Part shown: positions 42,415-51,407 of the stretch, piece after piece | How positions within the stretch are numbered: position 1 is the first letter of the stretch | How the letters are laid out: every line of letters starts with the position of its first letter | Assembly: GCA_035373905.1 (NCBI GenBank) | Contig: DAOSOK010000009.1 | Location: 1 to 64,000, forward strand | From: Candidatus Ozemobacteraceae bacterium | GTDB lineage: Bacteria > Muiribacteriota > Ozemobacteria > Ozemobacterales > Ozemobacteraceae | Direction of reading: 5' to 3' | DNA: 64,000 bases | Translations under genes and position numbers: made by a program | Notes under the pieces: generated by a model | What the model was told of the DNA's origin: nothing | Databases searched by the model: none | The model's input: the letters and a program-made list of their open reading frames with translations, nothing else

Positions 42415-43445
42415 AGCCGTTTCAGCCAATGATCTTTTTCTCGCTCGTAGGGAATACGTTCGGAAACCATCCATTCGACCAGCAGCAGCAGGAAGGCCAG
42501 CAGAACCGGCCATTGGAACAGTTCGCGGGTCACGATCTGCGTTCCCTGATGCATGGCGGTTCTCGGGAGAGCTTCGAGAGCTTCCGCGACCTTTTTCGCG
42601 CTGGCGACGTCCTTCGCCCGAAAATAGGCTCCGCGGGCGTCATTCGCGATCCTGCGAAGCATCGCGTCGTCGAGCTTCGTCACGACCCGCTCGCCTTTGA
42701 AGGTTTTGTAGACGACGCGGCCCCACATGTCGCGCCCCTCGGGGAGGTAACTGCCTTCGAGGCTTCCGATGCCGACCGTGTAGATCGGCACGCCCCGTTT
42801 GACGGCGTCGGCAACGGCTTTCGTCACCCGCGCCTGGTCCCGGTCTTCGCCGTCGGAGACCAGGACGATCACGCGCGTCCGCGAAGCGACGTAGTCGAAC
42901 CGGTCGAGCGACGTCTCGATCGCGGCGGCCAGGTTCGTGCCCTGGATCGTCAGCATCGCCGGGTCGACGCGTTCGAGGAACGTCAGGAACGCTCCCTTGT
43001 CGGGGGTCAGCGGGCACTGGACCATCGTGTCGCCGGCGAACGCGACCAGGCCGACGCGATCGTTGCGCAGGGCCCCGAGCAGGCGCTCGATGAGGGCTCG
43101 TGCGACGTCGAGCCGCGAGTTCCCGTCGATATCCGGCGCCTTCATGGAGGTCGAAACGTCCAGCGCGACGATCACGTCCATCCCGCGGCCCGTCACCTGT
43201 TCTTCCACGTTGCCGCCCGTCGGTCGGGCGAGACCGACCCCGATGAGGGCGAACGCCAAGAGCATCATCAGCCACTTGTTCACGGGGCGGCGCGTCGGCT
43301 GGTGCGCCGCCATTCTCGAGATCATCAGGTTCGTGGCGAACCGCTCGCGTCGCGCCTGAAGGTCGGTGATGACGCGGCGGGCGAGCAGGGCGGCCCAGAT
43401 CAGGCCGGCAAGCGTCAGAAGCAGGTTCGTCGGTTCTTTGAACAT
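42411..43445 (-). CDS. batB: BatB-like von Willebrand factor A membrane protein
   Basis: A 344-residue protein with helices near 8-23, 57-75 and 315-332 and a VWA domain (about 88-290) between them. The metal-ion-dependent adhesion site is intact: DVSTS (about 95-99), TNLAAAI, and SDGEDRDQ. BatA/BatB pairs are thought to act with MoxR-type ATPases in envelope stress or metal-protein assembly. GAGGG precedes the ATG at 43445, which follows the batA stop immediately. Confidence 0.85.
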   Translation of the reverse strand: MFKEPTNLLLTLAGLIWAALLARRVITDLQARRERFATNLMISRMAAHQPTRRPVNKWLMMLLAFALIGVGLARPTGGNVEEQVTGRGMDVIVALDVSTSMKAPDIDGNSRLDVARALIERLLGALRNDRVGLVAFAGDTMVQCPLTPDKGAFLTFLERVDPAMLTIQGTNLAAAIETSLDRFDYVASRTRVIVLVSDGEDRDQARVTKAVADAVKRGVPIYTVGIGSLEGSYLPEGRDMWGRVVYKTFKGERVVTKLDDAMLRRIANDARGAYFRAKDVASAKKVAEALEALPRTAMHQGTQIVTRELFQWPVLLAFLLLLVEWMVSERIPYEREKDHWLKRL

Positions 43446-44459
43446 TCAGAACACCCTCGCGAAGACTCTGCCGCGCAGGAACAGCTCGATGGCGAGCAGC
43501 GCGAACGCCGGCAGCAGGAACCATTCGGCGCGTTCGGCATACTGGACGGTGCGGCCGACATCGATCTTGCCCTTCTCGAGTTTCGATATCGTCTCGTATA
43601 TCGATTCGAGCGTCGTATTGTCGGTCGCCCGGAAGTATTTTCCCTGCGTCACGTAGGCGATATCCTTGAGCAGTTGTTCGTCGATCTTCGGAATCATCAG
43701 CGAGCCGTCGGGGTTCCGCGCATACTGGCGGCCCATCGGCGTATCGACGGGAACCGGCGCTCCCTCGACGCTGCCGACGCCGATCGTGTAGACACGGATT
43801 CCGCGTTCGGCAGCGACCTTCGCGGCTTCGAGGGGATCGACGACGCCGGAATTGTTTTCGCCGTCTGTCAGCAGAATCACGACCTGGTCGCGTTTCTCGC
43901 CGGGCGTTTTCTTGAACTTGTAGACGGCGTTGATCAGCGCGTCTCCGATCGCCGTGCCGTCCGCCCTGATCATTCTCAGGTCCGAACGGCGCAGCAGTTC
44001 GGTAACGACGCCGTAATCCATCGTCAGCGGACACTGCGTGAGGGCGAGACCGGCGAACACGACGAGGCCGAGCCGATGATCACGGATGCCGTTGATGAAC
44101 CGCTCGGTGATCGACTGGGCGGCTTTCAGCCGGTTCGGCTTGAAATCCTCGGCCGCCATACTGCCGGAAACGTCGAGAGCGAGCATGATGTCGATTCCCT
44201 GCCGGTTCACCGTCTCGTGCTCAATGCCCCACTGCGGCCGCATGAGCCCGAGAACGAGCAGCACCAGCAGGGCGAAGCGCACCAAGTCGGGAAGCCAGAT
44301 GAGCCGCACGCGCAGGGAGGGCTCGGCTCCGACGAGCCGATGCGCGAGGGGAAACCGCAAACCGCCGCGCTTGAGAGGCCCGACGACGAGCAGTTTGTAC
44401 CCGATCGCGAGGCCGATGAGGGCCGCAAGCAGGATGAACTCGGGGTCGAGCCATCTCAT
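43446..44459 (-). CDS. batA: BatA-like von Willebrand factor A membrane protein
   Basis: A 337-residue protein with helices near 8-25, 55-75 and 310-330 and a VWA domain between about 90 and 295. The adhesion site is intact (DVSGSM near 94; LTDGENNSG near 198). The ATG at 44459 overlaps the upstream stop by four bases; the frame is open 15 codons further but lacks a ribosome site. Confidence 0.87.
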   Translation of the reverse strand: MRWLDPEFILLAALIGLAIGYKLLVVGPLKRGGLRFPLAHRLVGAEPSLRVRLIWLPDLVRFALLVLLVLGLMRPQWGIEHETVNRQGIDIMLALDVSGSMAAEDFKPNRLKAAQSITERFINGIRDHRLGLVVFAGLALTQCPLTMDYGVVTELLRRSDLRMIRADGTAIGDALINAVYKFKKTPGEKRDQVVILLTDGENNSGVVDPLEAAKVAAERGIRVYTIGVGSVEGAPVPVDTPMGRQYARNPDGSLMIPKIDEQLLKDIAYVTQGKYFRATDNTTLESIYETISKLEKGKIDVGRTVQYAERAEWFLLPAFALLAIELFLRGRVFARVF

Positions 44460-45052
44460 CGCCGCCAGTCCTCCCTCGCGACGAGCGCATGGAACCGGCT
44501 CCACAACTCGTCGAGCGTCAGGGCCCCGAGACTGCCGCGCGCGTATTTCACCTCGTCGCAGTGCGAAAGCAGGCTCAGCGTTTCCTGGTAAAGCGGGACA
44601 GGAACATGATATTCGGGAAACGCCCGCATCAGCTCATCCGTCGTGGCGGCAGCGCCTGTTCCGATGGAATACCGGCCGTGCAGGAACGTCTTGAGTATTC
44701 CGGCAAGCGATTCGCAGATGTCCTTGCTCCGGCCTTCGTGCCAGACGGGCGACGACTTGAGCCGCGCCAGCGCGTCGAGCGCTTCCCGGCGATGATCGAC
44801 CACTCGCTCTTCCGCTTGGGCGTGTTCCCGCGCCTCGCTCCTCCGGCGCCACCATGCCGCAATCCTGAACAGGAGCCATACGAAAAACCAGAACAGGAAG
44901 ACGTCTACAAGAAGGGACCACCAGTCGAACGGGATCGCCGCCGGGGGCTTGAGGCCGTAAATGACCTCGCCGGGCGGCAACGGAGACAAAGACGCCGACG
45001 CCGAGGCGACTCCGGCTAGGAGCGCATCGGGACGGCATCTTCGAATCTTCAT
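44456..45052 (-). CDS. DUF4381-like membrane protein of the Bat operon
   Basis: A 198-residue protein with an N-terminal signal-like region, a helix near 46-65 (LLVDVFLFWFFVWLLF) and a cytoplasmic helical part (LKTFLHGRY, then TTDELMRAF). This layout fits DUF4381-type proteins found between MoxR/DUF58 and BatA. Function unknown. GAGG upstream of the ATG at 45052. Confidence 0.65.
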   Translation of the reverse strand: MKIRRCRPDALLAGVASASASLSPLPPGEVIYGLKPPAAIPFDWWSLLVDVFLFWFFVWLLFRIAAWWRRRSEAREHAQAEERVVDHRREALDALARLKSSPVWHEGRSKDICESLAGILKTFLHGRYSIGTGAAATTDELMRAFPEYHVPVPLYQETLSLLSHCDEVKYARGSLGALTLDELWSRFHALVAREDWRR

Positions 45053-45068
45053 CGGAACGGCCTCGCCG

Positions 45069-46292
45069 TCATTTTTCCGCCCGGCCCGCGGAAACGGCGG
45101 CGGAAGCCGGCTGGAACGCGGTCTGGATCGCTTCGTCGATTACGCGCACGTCTTCCTGCCGGGCAAGATCGGCAATGAGTTCCGCGATTCTGGAGCTTTT
45201 CTTCTGCTCGAGCAGTTCGAGCCGGGCCTGCTGGCGGGCGAGCTCGGGGGGCGTCCTGCCGCCGGGATCGACCCCGTGAATGAGGTAGACGACCCACGCC
45301 CCTCCGAGTTCTACCGGGCCGAGCAGGCCGGTCGGCGGATCAGTTTCCCACCGGATCGCTTTGAGGGCCGGGGGGAGTTCCTGAGGCGTGCCGGAAAGGT
45401 GGTCTCCGACCGTTTGCGGGGTGGACGCCGGCTGACCGGCAACGTATGCCCGCGCGGACGCCTCGTCGGGGAAGGCATACACGCTGTAGGTGACGCGCAT
45501 CGGCCCCTGATACCGCTCTTTGTTTTTCTCGAGATGCAGGCTCACCGCCTGCTCGTCCACCTGGACATCCTTCAGCGCGTGGTCTTCGAGATATCGCATG
45601 ATCGCGAGGTTGTCCTCGAACCGCCTGACCTGCTCGTGGAAGAGGGGCTGGCGATCGATGCCGGCACGGGCCGCCGCCCGCCGCAGAAGTCGCTCGCTCA
45701 TCAACTCCTGAACGGCGTTGTCGACGGCCTCTTTCGGTGCGCCCTTCACGGGGAGTTTCGCGCGGAGGAGTCGTTGTTCGACCTCGGCGAGGGATATCAC
45801 CGATTCGTTTCCGAACCTGACGGCGGTCGTGGATGTTGCGTATACCTGCGTCGGGTTGAGGCCATTTTCGAGCATCAGCCGGCGCTGGACATCGTAGACC
45901 CGCCCAAGGCGTTCGAGGCAGCGGCGGATCGGGGCCTCGACGGCGCCGGCCTGCGCGGGATCGGCGGTTTTGATGAAAACGAGTTCGGCCAGGGCCTTTT
46001 CGTAATCACCGAGCTTGTCCATGCAGATATCGGCGACGGAACGCCGCAGGGCGAGGGCGCGTGCCGTTGCCGGTTCGGCGGCCAACGCCGTCTCCATCAC
46101 GGTCACGGCCTCGCGGACGAGCCCGTGGGCCAGCAACTCGGCCGCATACGCTCTTCCCGACTCGAAGCGGCTTCTCACCGTTCCCGAGCGCCCCTCGACA
46201 TGCCAGTACAGATACAGTCCGAGTGCCAGACCCCCGACGAGCAGGAGCAGTATCGCATTTATCCTCGTTCGCAGGCCAATCGCCCCGTTCAT
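45069..46292 (-). CDS. Periplasmic SurA/PpiC-like folding factor
   Basis: A 407-residue protein with one N-terminal helix (about 12-30). Residues 40-130 form TPR-like helices. Residues 150-300 resemble the SurA/PrsA N-terminal chaperone domain (ISLAEVEQRLLRAKLPVKG; AVQELMSERLLRRAAARAGI), and residues 300-375 a degenerate parvulin-like domain (YSVYAFPDEASARAY; GPVELGGAWVVYLIHGV). It is probably membrane-anchored in the periplasm. It is inserted in the Bat operon, which is unusual. GGAGG precedes the ATG. Confidence 0.7.
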   Translation of the reverse strand: MNGAIGLRTRINAILLLLVGGLALGLYLYWHVEGRSGTVRSRFESGRAYAAELLAHGLVREAVTVMETALAAEPATARALALRRSVADICMDKLGDYEKALAELVFIKTADPAQAGAVEAPIRRCLERLGRVYDVQRRLMLENGLNPTQVYATSTTAVRFGNESVISLAEVEQRLLRAKLPVKGAPKEAVDNAVQELMSERLLRRAAARAGIDRQPLFHEQVRRFEDNLAIMRYLEDHALKDVQVDEQAVSLHLEKNKERYQGPMRVTYSVYAFPDEASARAYVAGQPASTPQTVGDHLSGTPQELPPALKAIRWETDPPTGLLGPVELGGAWVVYLIHGVDPGGRTPPELARQQARLELLEQKKSSRIAELIADLARQEDVRVIDEAIQTAFQPASAAVSAGRAEK

Positions 46293-46326
46293 GTGGTGCC
46301 TCCGGAGTATTCTATAGTATTAGATT

Positions 46327-47217
46327 TTATCCGCCCGAAGCGGCGCGTTTTTCACGTTCGGCGAACAGCCTGCAGATCGGCCGGATGACGGATTCGCCCG
46401 CACTCAGCCGGATAACGTCGATCCCGAGCCGTTTCGCGCGCGCAATCAGGGCGGCCCGGTCGCGCCGGGCCTCATTCATGCATCTCTCGACCGAAACCGG
46501 ATCGGACGTATCCCAGATCGTCTCCTCGCCGGTTTCGGGGTCTTCCAGTTCGATCAGGCCGACGTCGGGCATCGTCGTTTCCCGGGGGTCCTCGACGAGG
46601 ACGAGGATCAGGTCGTGACGTGCGGCGGTGATCCGGAGTTCGCGCTCCATCGCGGGAAGACTGATGCCGTCGGTGACGAGGAACACGATCGAGCGGCGGC
46701 GCAGGGAGTGATTCAGAAAGGCCAGCGCCGGCCTGGCGTCGGACGCCTTTTCCTCGGGCAGCGTATACATCAGGTCGCGGATCAGCCTCAGGACGTGCGT
46801 CCGCCCCTTCGCCGGCGGCACGAACTTCTCGACGCGGCTGGTGAAAAGGCAGATGCCGACGCGGTCGTTATTGCGATCGGCCGCCATCGCCATCGCGGCG
46901 GCGAATTCGACGGCGGTCTCACGTTTCTCGCGCGAGCCGGTGCCGAACGACATCGAGGCCGAGAGATCGAGGGCGACCGCCATCTGCAGCTCGCGTTCCT
47001 CGATGTGCTCCCGGACGTGAAGTTCGCCCGTGCGGGCCGTGACCCGCCAGTCGATCGACCGGTATTCGTCACCGCGTGAGTATTCGCGAATGCCCGCGAA
47101 CTCGATGCCCCGGCCTTTGAATACCGACCGATATCCGCCGGCGTAGACCGAATCGACGAGATGACGCGTCCGTATCTCGATATGGCGGATTTCGGCCAGC
47201 AACTCGCGGGGAAGCAT
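46327..47217 (-). CDS. DUF58 protein
   Basis: A 296-residue protein of the DUF58 family with the signature GRGIEFAGIREYSRGDEYRSIDW (about 35-57), followed by a VWA-like fold (DLSASM near 88; VTDGISLP near 170). DUF58 proteins act with MoxR ATPases in a chaperone-like system; the exact substrate is unknown. SD GAGAGG lies upstream of the ATG at 47217. Confidence 0.9.
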   Translation of the reverse strand: MLPRELLAEIRHIEIRTRHLVDSVYAGGYRSVFKGRGIEFAGIREYSRGDEYRSIDWRVTARTGELHVREHIEERELQMAVALDLSASMSFGTGSREKRETAVEFAAAMAMAADRNNDRVGICLFTSRVEKFVPPAKGRTHVLRLIRDLMYTLPEEKASDARPALAFLNHSLRRRSIVFLVTDGISLPAMERELRITAARHDLILVLVEDPRETTMPDVGLIELEDPETGEETIWDTSDPVSVERCMNEARRDRAALIARAKRLGIDVIRLSAGESVIRPICRLFAEREKRAASGG

Positions 47218-47231
47218 TCAATCCCTCTCTT

Positions 47232-48233
47232 TCAGGGAACCGGCACGCCGTCCGACAGTCGCCGGACGATCTCCTCGGAATCGATCTCGTCGGCTTCCGC
47301 CTCGTAGGTCGGGATGATGCGGTGACGAAGAATATCGGGCAGAATGGCCTTCACGTCGTCGGGTTTCACGTACGGCCTGCCGGCGATCAGCGCGATCGCC
47401 CGTGCGGCCCTCGCGAGATAGATCGAGGCGCGCGGCGAGGCCCCGTAGCGGATATACCCCTTCAGTTCGAGACGGTATTCCTGCGGTCTGCGTGTCGCAT
47501 CGACGAGGCGGAGGATGTATTCGACGATCTTCTCGTCGACGTAGACTTTTTTCGCCATCTCGCGCAGCCCGGCCACGCTCTTCGCGTCGAGCACCGGCTT
47601 GATGACGTCGAGCGTGTGCGCCTCTTCGGCGAGGCCCATGCGCTGGACGACAAGGCGTTCCTCCTCGAACCCGGGGTAGCCGACGTTCACCTTGAACAGA
47701 AAGCGGTCGACCTGCGCTTCGGACAGGGCGTAGGTTCCCTCGGTTTCGATCGGGTTCTGGGTCGCGAGCACCAGGAACGGTTCGGGCAGTTTGAACGTCT
47801 CATGTTCGATCGTCACCTGACGCTCCTCCATGCCTTCGAGAAGCGCGCTCTGGACCTTGGCCGGCGCGCGGTTGATCTCGTCGGCGAGGACGAACTGGGC
47901 GAAGATCGGCCCCTTGTGCGTGAAGAACGCCGTCTTCTGGGGGTCGTAGATGCGCGTTCCGATCAGGTCGGCCGGCAGCAGGTCAGGCGTGAACTGGATG
48001 CGCGAGAAGTCGACGGTGATCGTGCGGGCGAGCGCCTTGATGGCGAGGGTCTTGGCAAGGCCCGGCACGCCTTCGAGAAGGATGTGCCCGTTGGTGATGA
48101 GGGCGGCGATAAGCCTGTCGAGCAGGTGCTTCTGCCCGACGAGAACCTTGCCGACCTCGGATCGCACCTGGGCGACGATCTTGCCGGCCTCCTCGATGCC
48201 GGACTTCAGGGCGGGGTCGATTCCAGCGTTCAT
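47232..48233 (-). CDS. moxR: MoxR-family AAA+ ATPase
   Basis: A 333-residue MoxR ATPase: Walker A region EGVPGLAKT (about 55-63), Walker B FVLADEINRAP (about 115-125), sensor LVLATQNPIE and Arg-finger region DRFLFKVNV. MoxR proteins activate or insert cofactors into partner proteins together with VWA proteins, which are encoded here as DUF58 and BatA/B. The ATG overlaps the batD stop by four bases and follows AGGAGA. Confidence 0.93.
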   Translation of the reverse strand: MNAGIDPALKSGIEEAGKIVAQVRSEVGKVLVGQKHLLDRLIAALITNGHILLEGVPGLAKTLAIKALARTITVDFSRIQFTPDLLPADLIGTRIYDPQKTAFFTHKGPIFAQFVLADEINRAPAKVQSALLEGMEERQVTIEHETFKLPEPFLVLATQNPIETEGTYALSEAQVDRFLFKVNVGYPGFEEERLVVQRMGLAEEAHTLDVIKPVLDAKSVAGLREMAKKVYVDEKIVEYILRLVDATRRPQEYRLELKGYIRYGASPRASIYLARAARAIALIAGRPYVKPDDVKAILPDILRHRIIPTYEAEADEIDSEEIVRRLSDGVPVP

Positions 48234-49276
48234 CGGTGGGTCTCCTGTCTGTGGATGAGGGAACGCACGATCGTGCGCGCGTCGTCATGGAGTGCGCTGA
48301 AGGGGCGCGAGGGGAGCATCCGCGCATAGGTCACGCCTTCCCACTCGTCGACGACCGGCTTCATGCGCGACGAGACGGCGGGCGGGAAATGCTCTTCGGC
48401 GGTCCGCCGGAGCTCGTCGGGCGTCTGCTCCGGCTTCATTCTCGGATTCGCCGCAACGAGGGCCTTGTGGAAAATATCAAAGTATACTCTATAGAATTCG
48501 AGCGTCGGTTCCTTGTATTCGATCTTGAGGCGCTCGACCTCCCGCTCGAAATCAACCTTCTCCGCGGAAGGAGTGGCGACGGAAACGATCTTCGCGTCCT
48601 CGACGGCCCCGGTCTCCGACGTATTTGGAGCACCCTCGTCGGTCGCAGGGGAAACGCGCGTTCGCGACGATGCCGCGCGGCCGCTCATGTACCAGGAAAG
48701 CAGAATCGGCAGACAGATCACGGCGGCCGTGATGAGAAGAAGCATCGAAAACGCCTTGAACAGGCTCATTCCGCCGCCGTTCGCGACGCGCGAGGCGTCG
48801 TCTTCCTCCGGTGCGGCCGGCTGCGTGCTTCCCTGCCCCGCCGCGCTCTCGTCTTCAGGGGGAAGCACCTTCACCTTGATCGCCTTCGAACTCACGCTTC
48901 GGCCGTCGGGCAATTTGAACCCCATGGCGGGGATCGTGAACTCGCCTGGGCCGCGCGGCACAAGTTCCAGCGACGTCTGTACCTGGACCTGGCCGACGCC
49001 GTTGATGAAACTCATGTTCTGAGCCGTTCGTCTGCCGGCAATGTCGAAGTCGGGTATCGAATCGACGTTGGGTGTGATGATCTGACGGCCACCTCCACCG
49101 CCGAGCGCCTGCGACAGGGTGAGCGTCAGTGTCAGGGACTCGCCGAACCTGACGGTCGTCCGGTCGACCTCCGCGTCGAGAGAGGCGTCCAGTGCGACGC
49201 CCGGGACGACTGCGAGAAGAGACACCAGCATCACGAGCAAGGCAACGTGCCGCAGGTGCGAATCCCGCAGTCGCAT
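48230..49276 (-). CDS. batD: BatD-like membrane protein
   Basis: A 348-residue protein with a signal peptide (about 8-28, ending GVALDA), one BatD-type beta domain (about 30-140; VRFGESLTLTLTLSQ, then PDFDIAGRRTAQNMSF), a helix near 185-205 and a cytoplasmic tail (about 210-348). It is shorter than typical BatD, which has several beta domains. It is first in the operon. The ATG at 49276 is preferred for its GAGG site. Confidence 0.8.
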   Translation of the reverse strand: MRLRDSHLRHVALLVMLVSLLAVVPGVALDASLDAEVDRTTVRFGESLTLTLTLSQALGGGGGRQIITPNVDSIPDFDIAGRRTAQNMSFINGVGQVQVQTSLELVPRGPGEFTIPAMGFKLPDGRSVSSKAIKVKVLPPEDESAAGQGSTQPAAPEEDDASRVANGGGMSLFKAFSMLLLITAAVICLPILLSWYMSGRAASSRTRVSPATDEGAPNTSETGAVEDAKIVSVATPSAEKVDFEREVERLKIEYKEPTLEFYRVYFDIFHKALVAANPRMKPEQTPDELRRTAEEHFPPAVSSRMKPVVDEWEGVTYARMLPSRPFSALHDDARTIVRSLIHRQETHR

Positions 49277-49441
49277 TCCGGCCTCATGGATCAGGTGACA
49301 GGTCTTCGGCATCGTGGAACCCACCTCGCATATCGTTTTTCGACCTCTTAGACCTGCGTATCATACCCAAAGTTCCAGGAAAATTCGGATATTTTTTCGG
49401 CGAGCGCGGTGAATACGATCGTCACCAATCACCCCGGCCTG

Positions 49442-49450
49442 TGATACAAT
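49442..49450 (+). promoter_or_regulatory. Extended -10 element next to the radical SAM fusion gene
   Basis: TGATACAAT (TGn plus TACAAT) ends eight bases before the ATG at 49458, so the message would be leaderless or nearly so. No clear -35 box. Confidence 0.4.
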
Positions 49451-49457
49451 TCGAGCC

Positions 49458-50840
49458 ATGACACAGGGAACAACGCTCACGCATGTTTTCGGCGCGGCTG
49501 TGGCCGTCTGCCGCGTCTGCCGCAACTCCTGCGGATACTGCGCTTTCCGGAACGTCGAATGCGGCCTGGTTTCTCTCGAACAGCTCTCCGCCGAATTCGC
49601 CGGGTTCGCCAAGGGAGGCGCCGTGCAGGTTTCTCTCATGTCCGGCGAATCGCCGCATGAGTATCCCTCGATCCAGTTCGCCCTCAAGCGGGAATCCTGC
49701 ATTTCGTACGCCGAGTATCTCCGGAAAGCGTGCTCGCTTGCCGTGGAGGCGGGACTTCTTCCGGTCGTCGAAGCCGGCGCCCTCGCCCCGTTCGACATCC
49801 AGACGGTTTCCGAAGCGGCCGCCTCGATCCGGTTTTCCCTCACCGCCGCGGGCCTGCACGGGAAAGGCGAAGCGCATGCCGAGGCCCGAAGCCGCGGCCC
49901 GGATCACGCGAAAGGGCTGATCGAGCAGGCGCACCGGTGGCAGCTTCCCTACCATCTCGATTTTCTGATCGGCATCGGCGAAACCGAAGCCGATCGTCAC
50001 GAGTTCATCAAGACCATCGGCGCCTTCTGCGGAGCGGATCCGTGGCTGCAAGACGTCCGCCTGGTCCCGTTCCAGCCCGTCCCGGGAACCCCGATGAGCA
50101 GCAGGCCGCCTCTCGGGTTCGACCAGACCGCCGCGGCCATGTGCGTTCTTCGCGAGGCGTTTCCCGTTCATTGTCGCGCGATCGCGCCCCACCTCTTCTC
50201 GCGGTTTGCCGAGCTCGCCGGGCACGGGCTGAACGATCTCGGACCGCTTCCCTTCCTGAACGGCGATCCGGTCATGCCGGGCTTTCCCGTTCCCGCGTTT
50301 GAGACGCTGAAAAACAGGCTGGCCGAGCATAACATTCTGCTCAGCGAGCGGCTCCCCCTGACGACGCCCGCGGCCGAGAACAGGGGTTCCATGTCAGCGG
50401 TTCTGGCCACCGTGCGAAACAGGATCGTGAACCGCAACCAGGCGAAAATCAAGCTGATCGACGACAAGCACTGCTTCGTCTGCGGCCCCAGGAACCCTCA
50501 AGGGCTCCAGATCACCCTTCAGAAGAACGACCCCGGCACCTGCTCCACGGTCTGGACGTCGGGCCCGGCGCACCAGGGCTACGCCGGGATCGTTCACGGG
50601 GGCATTCTCACGACGCTGCTCGACGAAATGATGGGTCACGCGATCATCTCCACCGGCGTACTCGCCGTAACGGCGGAAATGCGTATCAAGTTTCTGCGCC
50701 CCGCACCGATCGGCTTCCCGCTGACCGTCGTCGGAAACCGTACGGACGGTCGCGGTCGAGTGCATCTTGCGAAAGGCGTCGTGATGATGGCGGACGGCAC
50801 GGTTCTGGCCGAGGCCGAAGGACGGTTCGTTGAGTGCTGA
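49458..50840 (+). CDS. CofG-like radical SAM protein fused to a hotdog thioesterase
   Basis: A 460-residue fusion. Residues 1-300 are a radical SAM domain with the cluster motif CRNSCGYC (about 21-28), close to CofG, the 7,8-didemethyl-8-hydroxy-5-deazariboflavin (F420 precursor) synthase subunit, with family-like segments VSLMSGESP and VRLVPFQPVPGTPM. Residues 325-460 are a PaaI/hotdog thioesterase (CFVCGPRNPQGLQI; GIVHGGILTTLLDEMMGH, with a catalytic-type His and Asp/Glu). No break or linker stop lies between them. No other F420 gene is in the window. The reaction is unknown. Confidence 0.82.
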   Translation: MTQGTTLTHVFGAAVAVCRVCRNSCGYCAFRNVECGLVSLEQLSAEFAGFAKGGAVQVSLMSGESPHEYPSIQFALKRESCISYAEYLRKACSLAVEAGLLPVVEAGALAPFDIQTVSEAAASIRFSLTAAGLHGKGEAHAEARSRGPDHAKGLIEQAHRWQLPYHLDFLIGIGETEADRHEFIKTIGAFCGADPWLQDVRLVPFQPVPGTPMSSRPPLGFDQTAAAMCVLREAFPVHCRAIAPHLFSRFAELAGHGLNDLGPLPFLNGDPVMPGFPVPAFETLKNRLAEHNILLSERLPLTTPAAENRGSMSAVLATVRNRIVNRNQAKIKLIDDKHCFVCGPRNPQGLQITLQKNDPGTCSTVWTSGPAHQGYAGIVHGGILTTLLDEMMGHAIISTGVLAVTAEMRIKFLRPAPIGFPLTVVGNRTDGRGRVHLAKGVVMMADGTVLAEAEGRFVEC

Positions 50841-50912
50841 AGCAATCTTTCGACCTTTTCTCCGTTTCATGGTAAAAATATCAATCGCAATCCCTGCAAG
50901 GAGCGTATCGAC

Positions 50913-51398
50913 ATGAAAGCGCACAAGGAAAAACTCAGAGTCATTCTGTACACCTCCCATCACATGGTTCGCGGTGAGGTGCATCTGTATGAGAACAGTC
51001 GCCTGTCAGACATTCTCAATGCCGACACGGCGACCAAGGACTTTCTCCCCATCACCAATGCGAAGCTAACCGATCTTCGCACCGGCAGCGTCGTCGAAGT
51101 GGCGTTTCTCTCGGTCAACCGGCGCCAGGTTGAGATGGTGCTCGAGGATGACGAGGCGATCGCGGTTTTCAAGGCCCGCGACATGATCTCCAAGCGCCGG
51201 TACGCCGATGCCCTCCAATTTGCCCAGCGCGCGGTCAAGGCGGTTCCGCGCGATGCCGAGGCCCAGTATCTGCTCGGCCTCTGTCTCGCGAAAACCGGCG
51301 ATCCGCGAAGCGCGAAGGCGGCGTTCGAAGCCTGCCTCAAGCTCGATCCGAATCCCGAACTTTCCCAGAACGCCCGGGAAATGCTGAATTCGCTGTGA
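50913..51398 (+). CDS. Small TPR protein with a conserved N-terminal domain
   Basis: A 161-residue soluble protein. Residues 1-85 form a beta-rich domain (RVILYTSHHMVRGEVHLYENSRLSDILN, read in part) of unknown function. Residues 87-158 carry two TPRs (YADALQFAQRAVKAVP; YLLGLCLAKTGDPRSAKAAF). AAGGAG precedes the ATG. It starts a compact operon with the 5'-nucleotidase and rlmE genes. Confidence 0.75.
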   Translation: MKAHKEKLRVILYTSHHMVRGEVHLYENSRLSDILNADTATKDFLPITNAKLTDLRTGSVVEVAFLSVNRRQVEMVLEDDEAIAVFKARDMISKRRYADALQFAQRAVKAVPRDAEAQYLLGLCLAKTGDPRSAKAAFEACLKLDPNPELSQNAREMLNSL

Positions 51399-51407
51399 GC
51401 TGACGCC

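Noticed and set aside
42429..44591. A 720-codon open frame on the plus strand
   Set aside because: It is antisense to batA and batB, both with intact VWA motifs; the translation has no recognisable domain.
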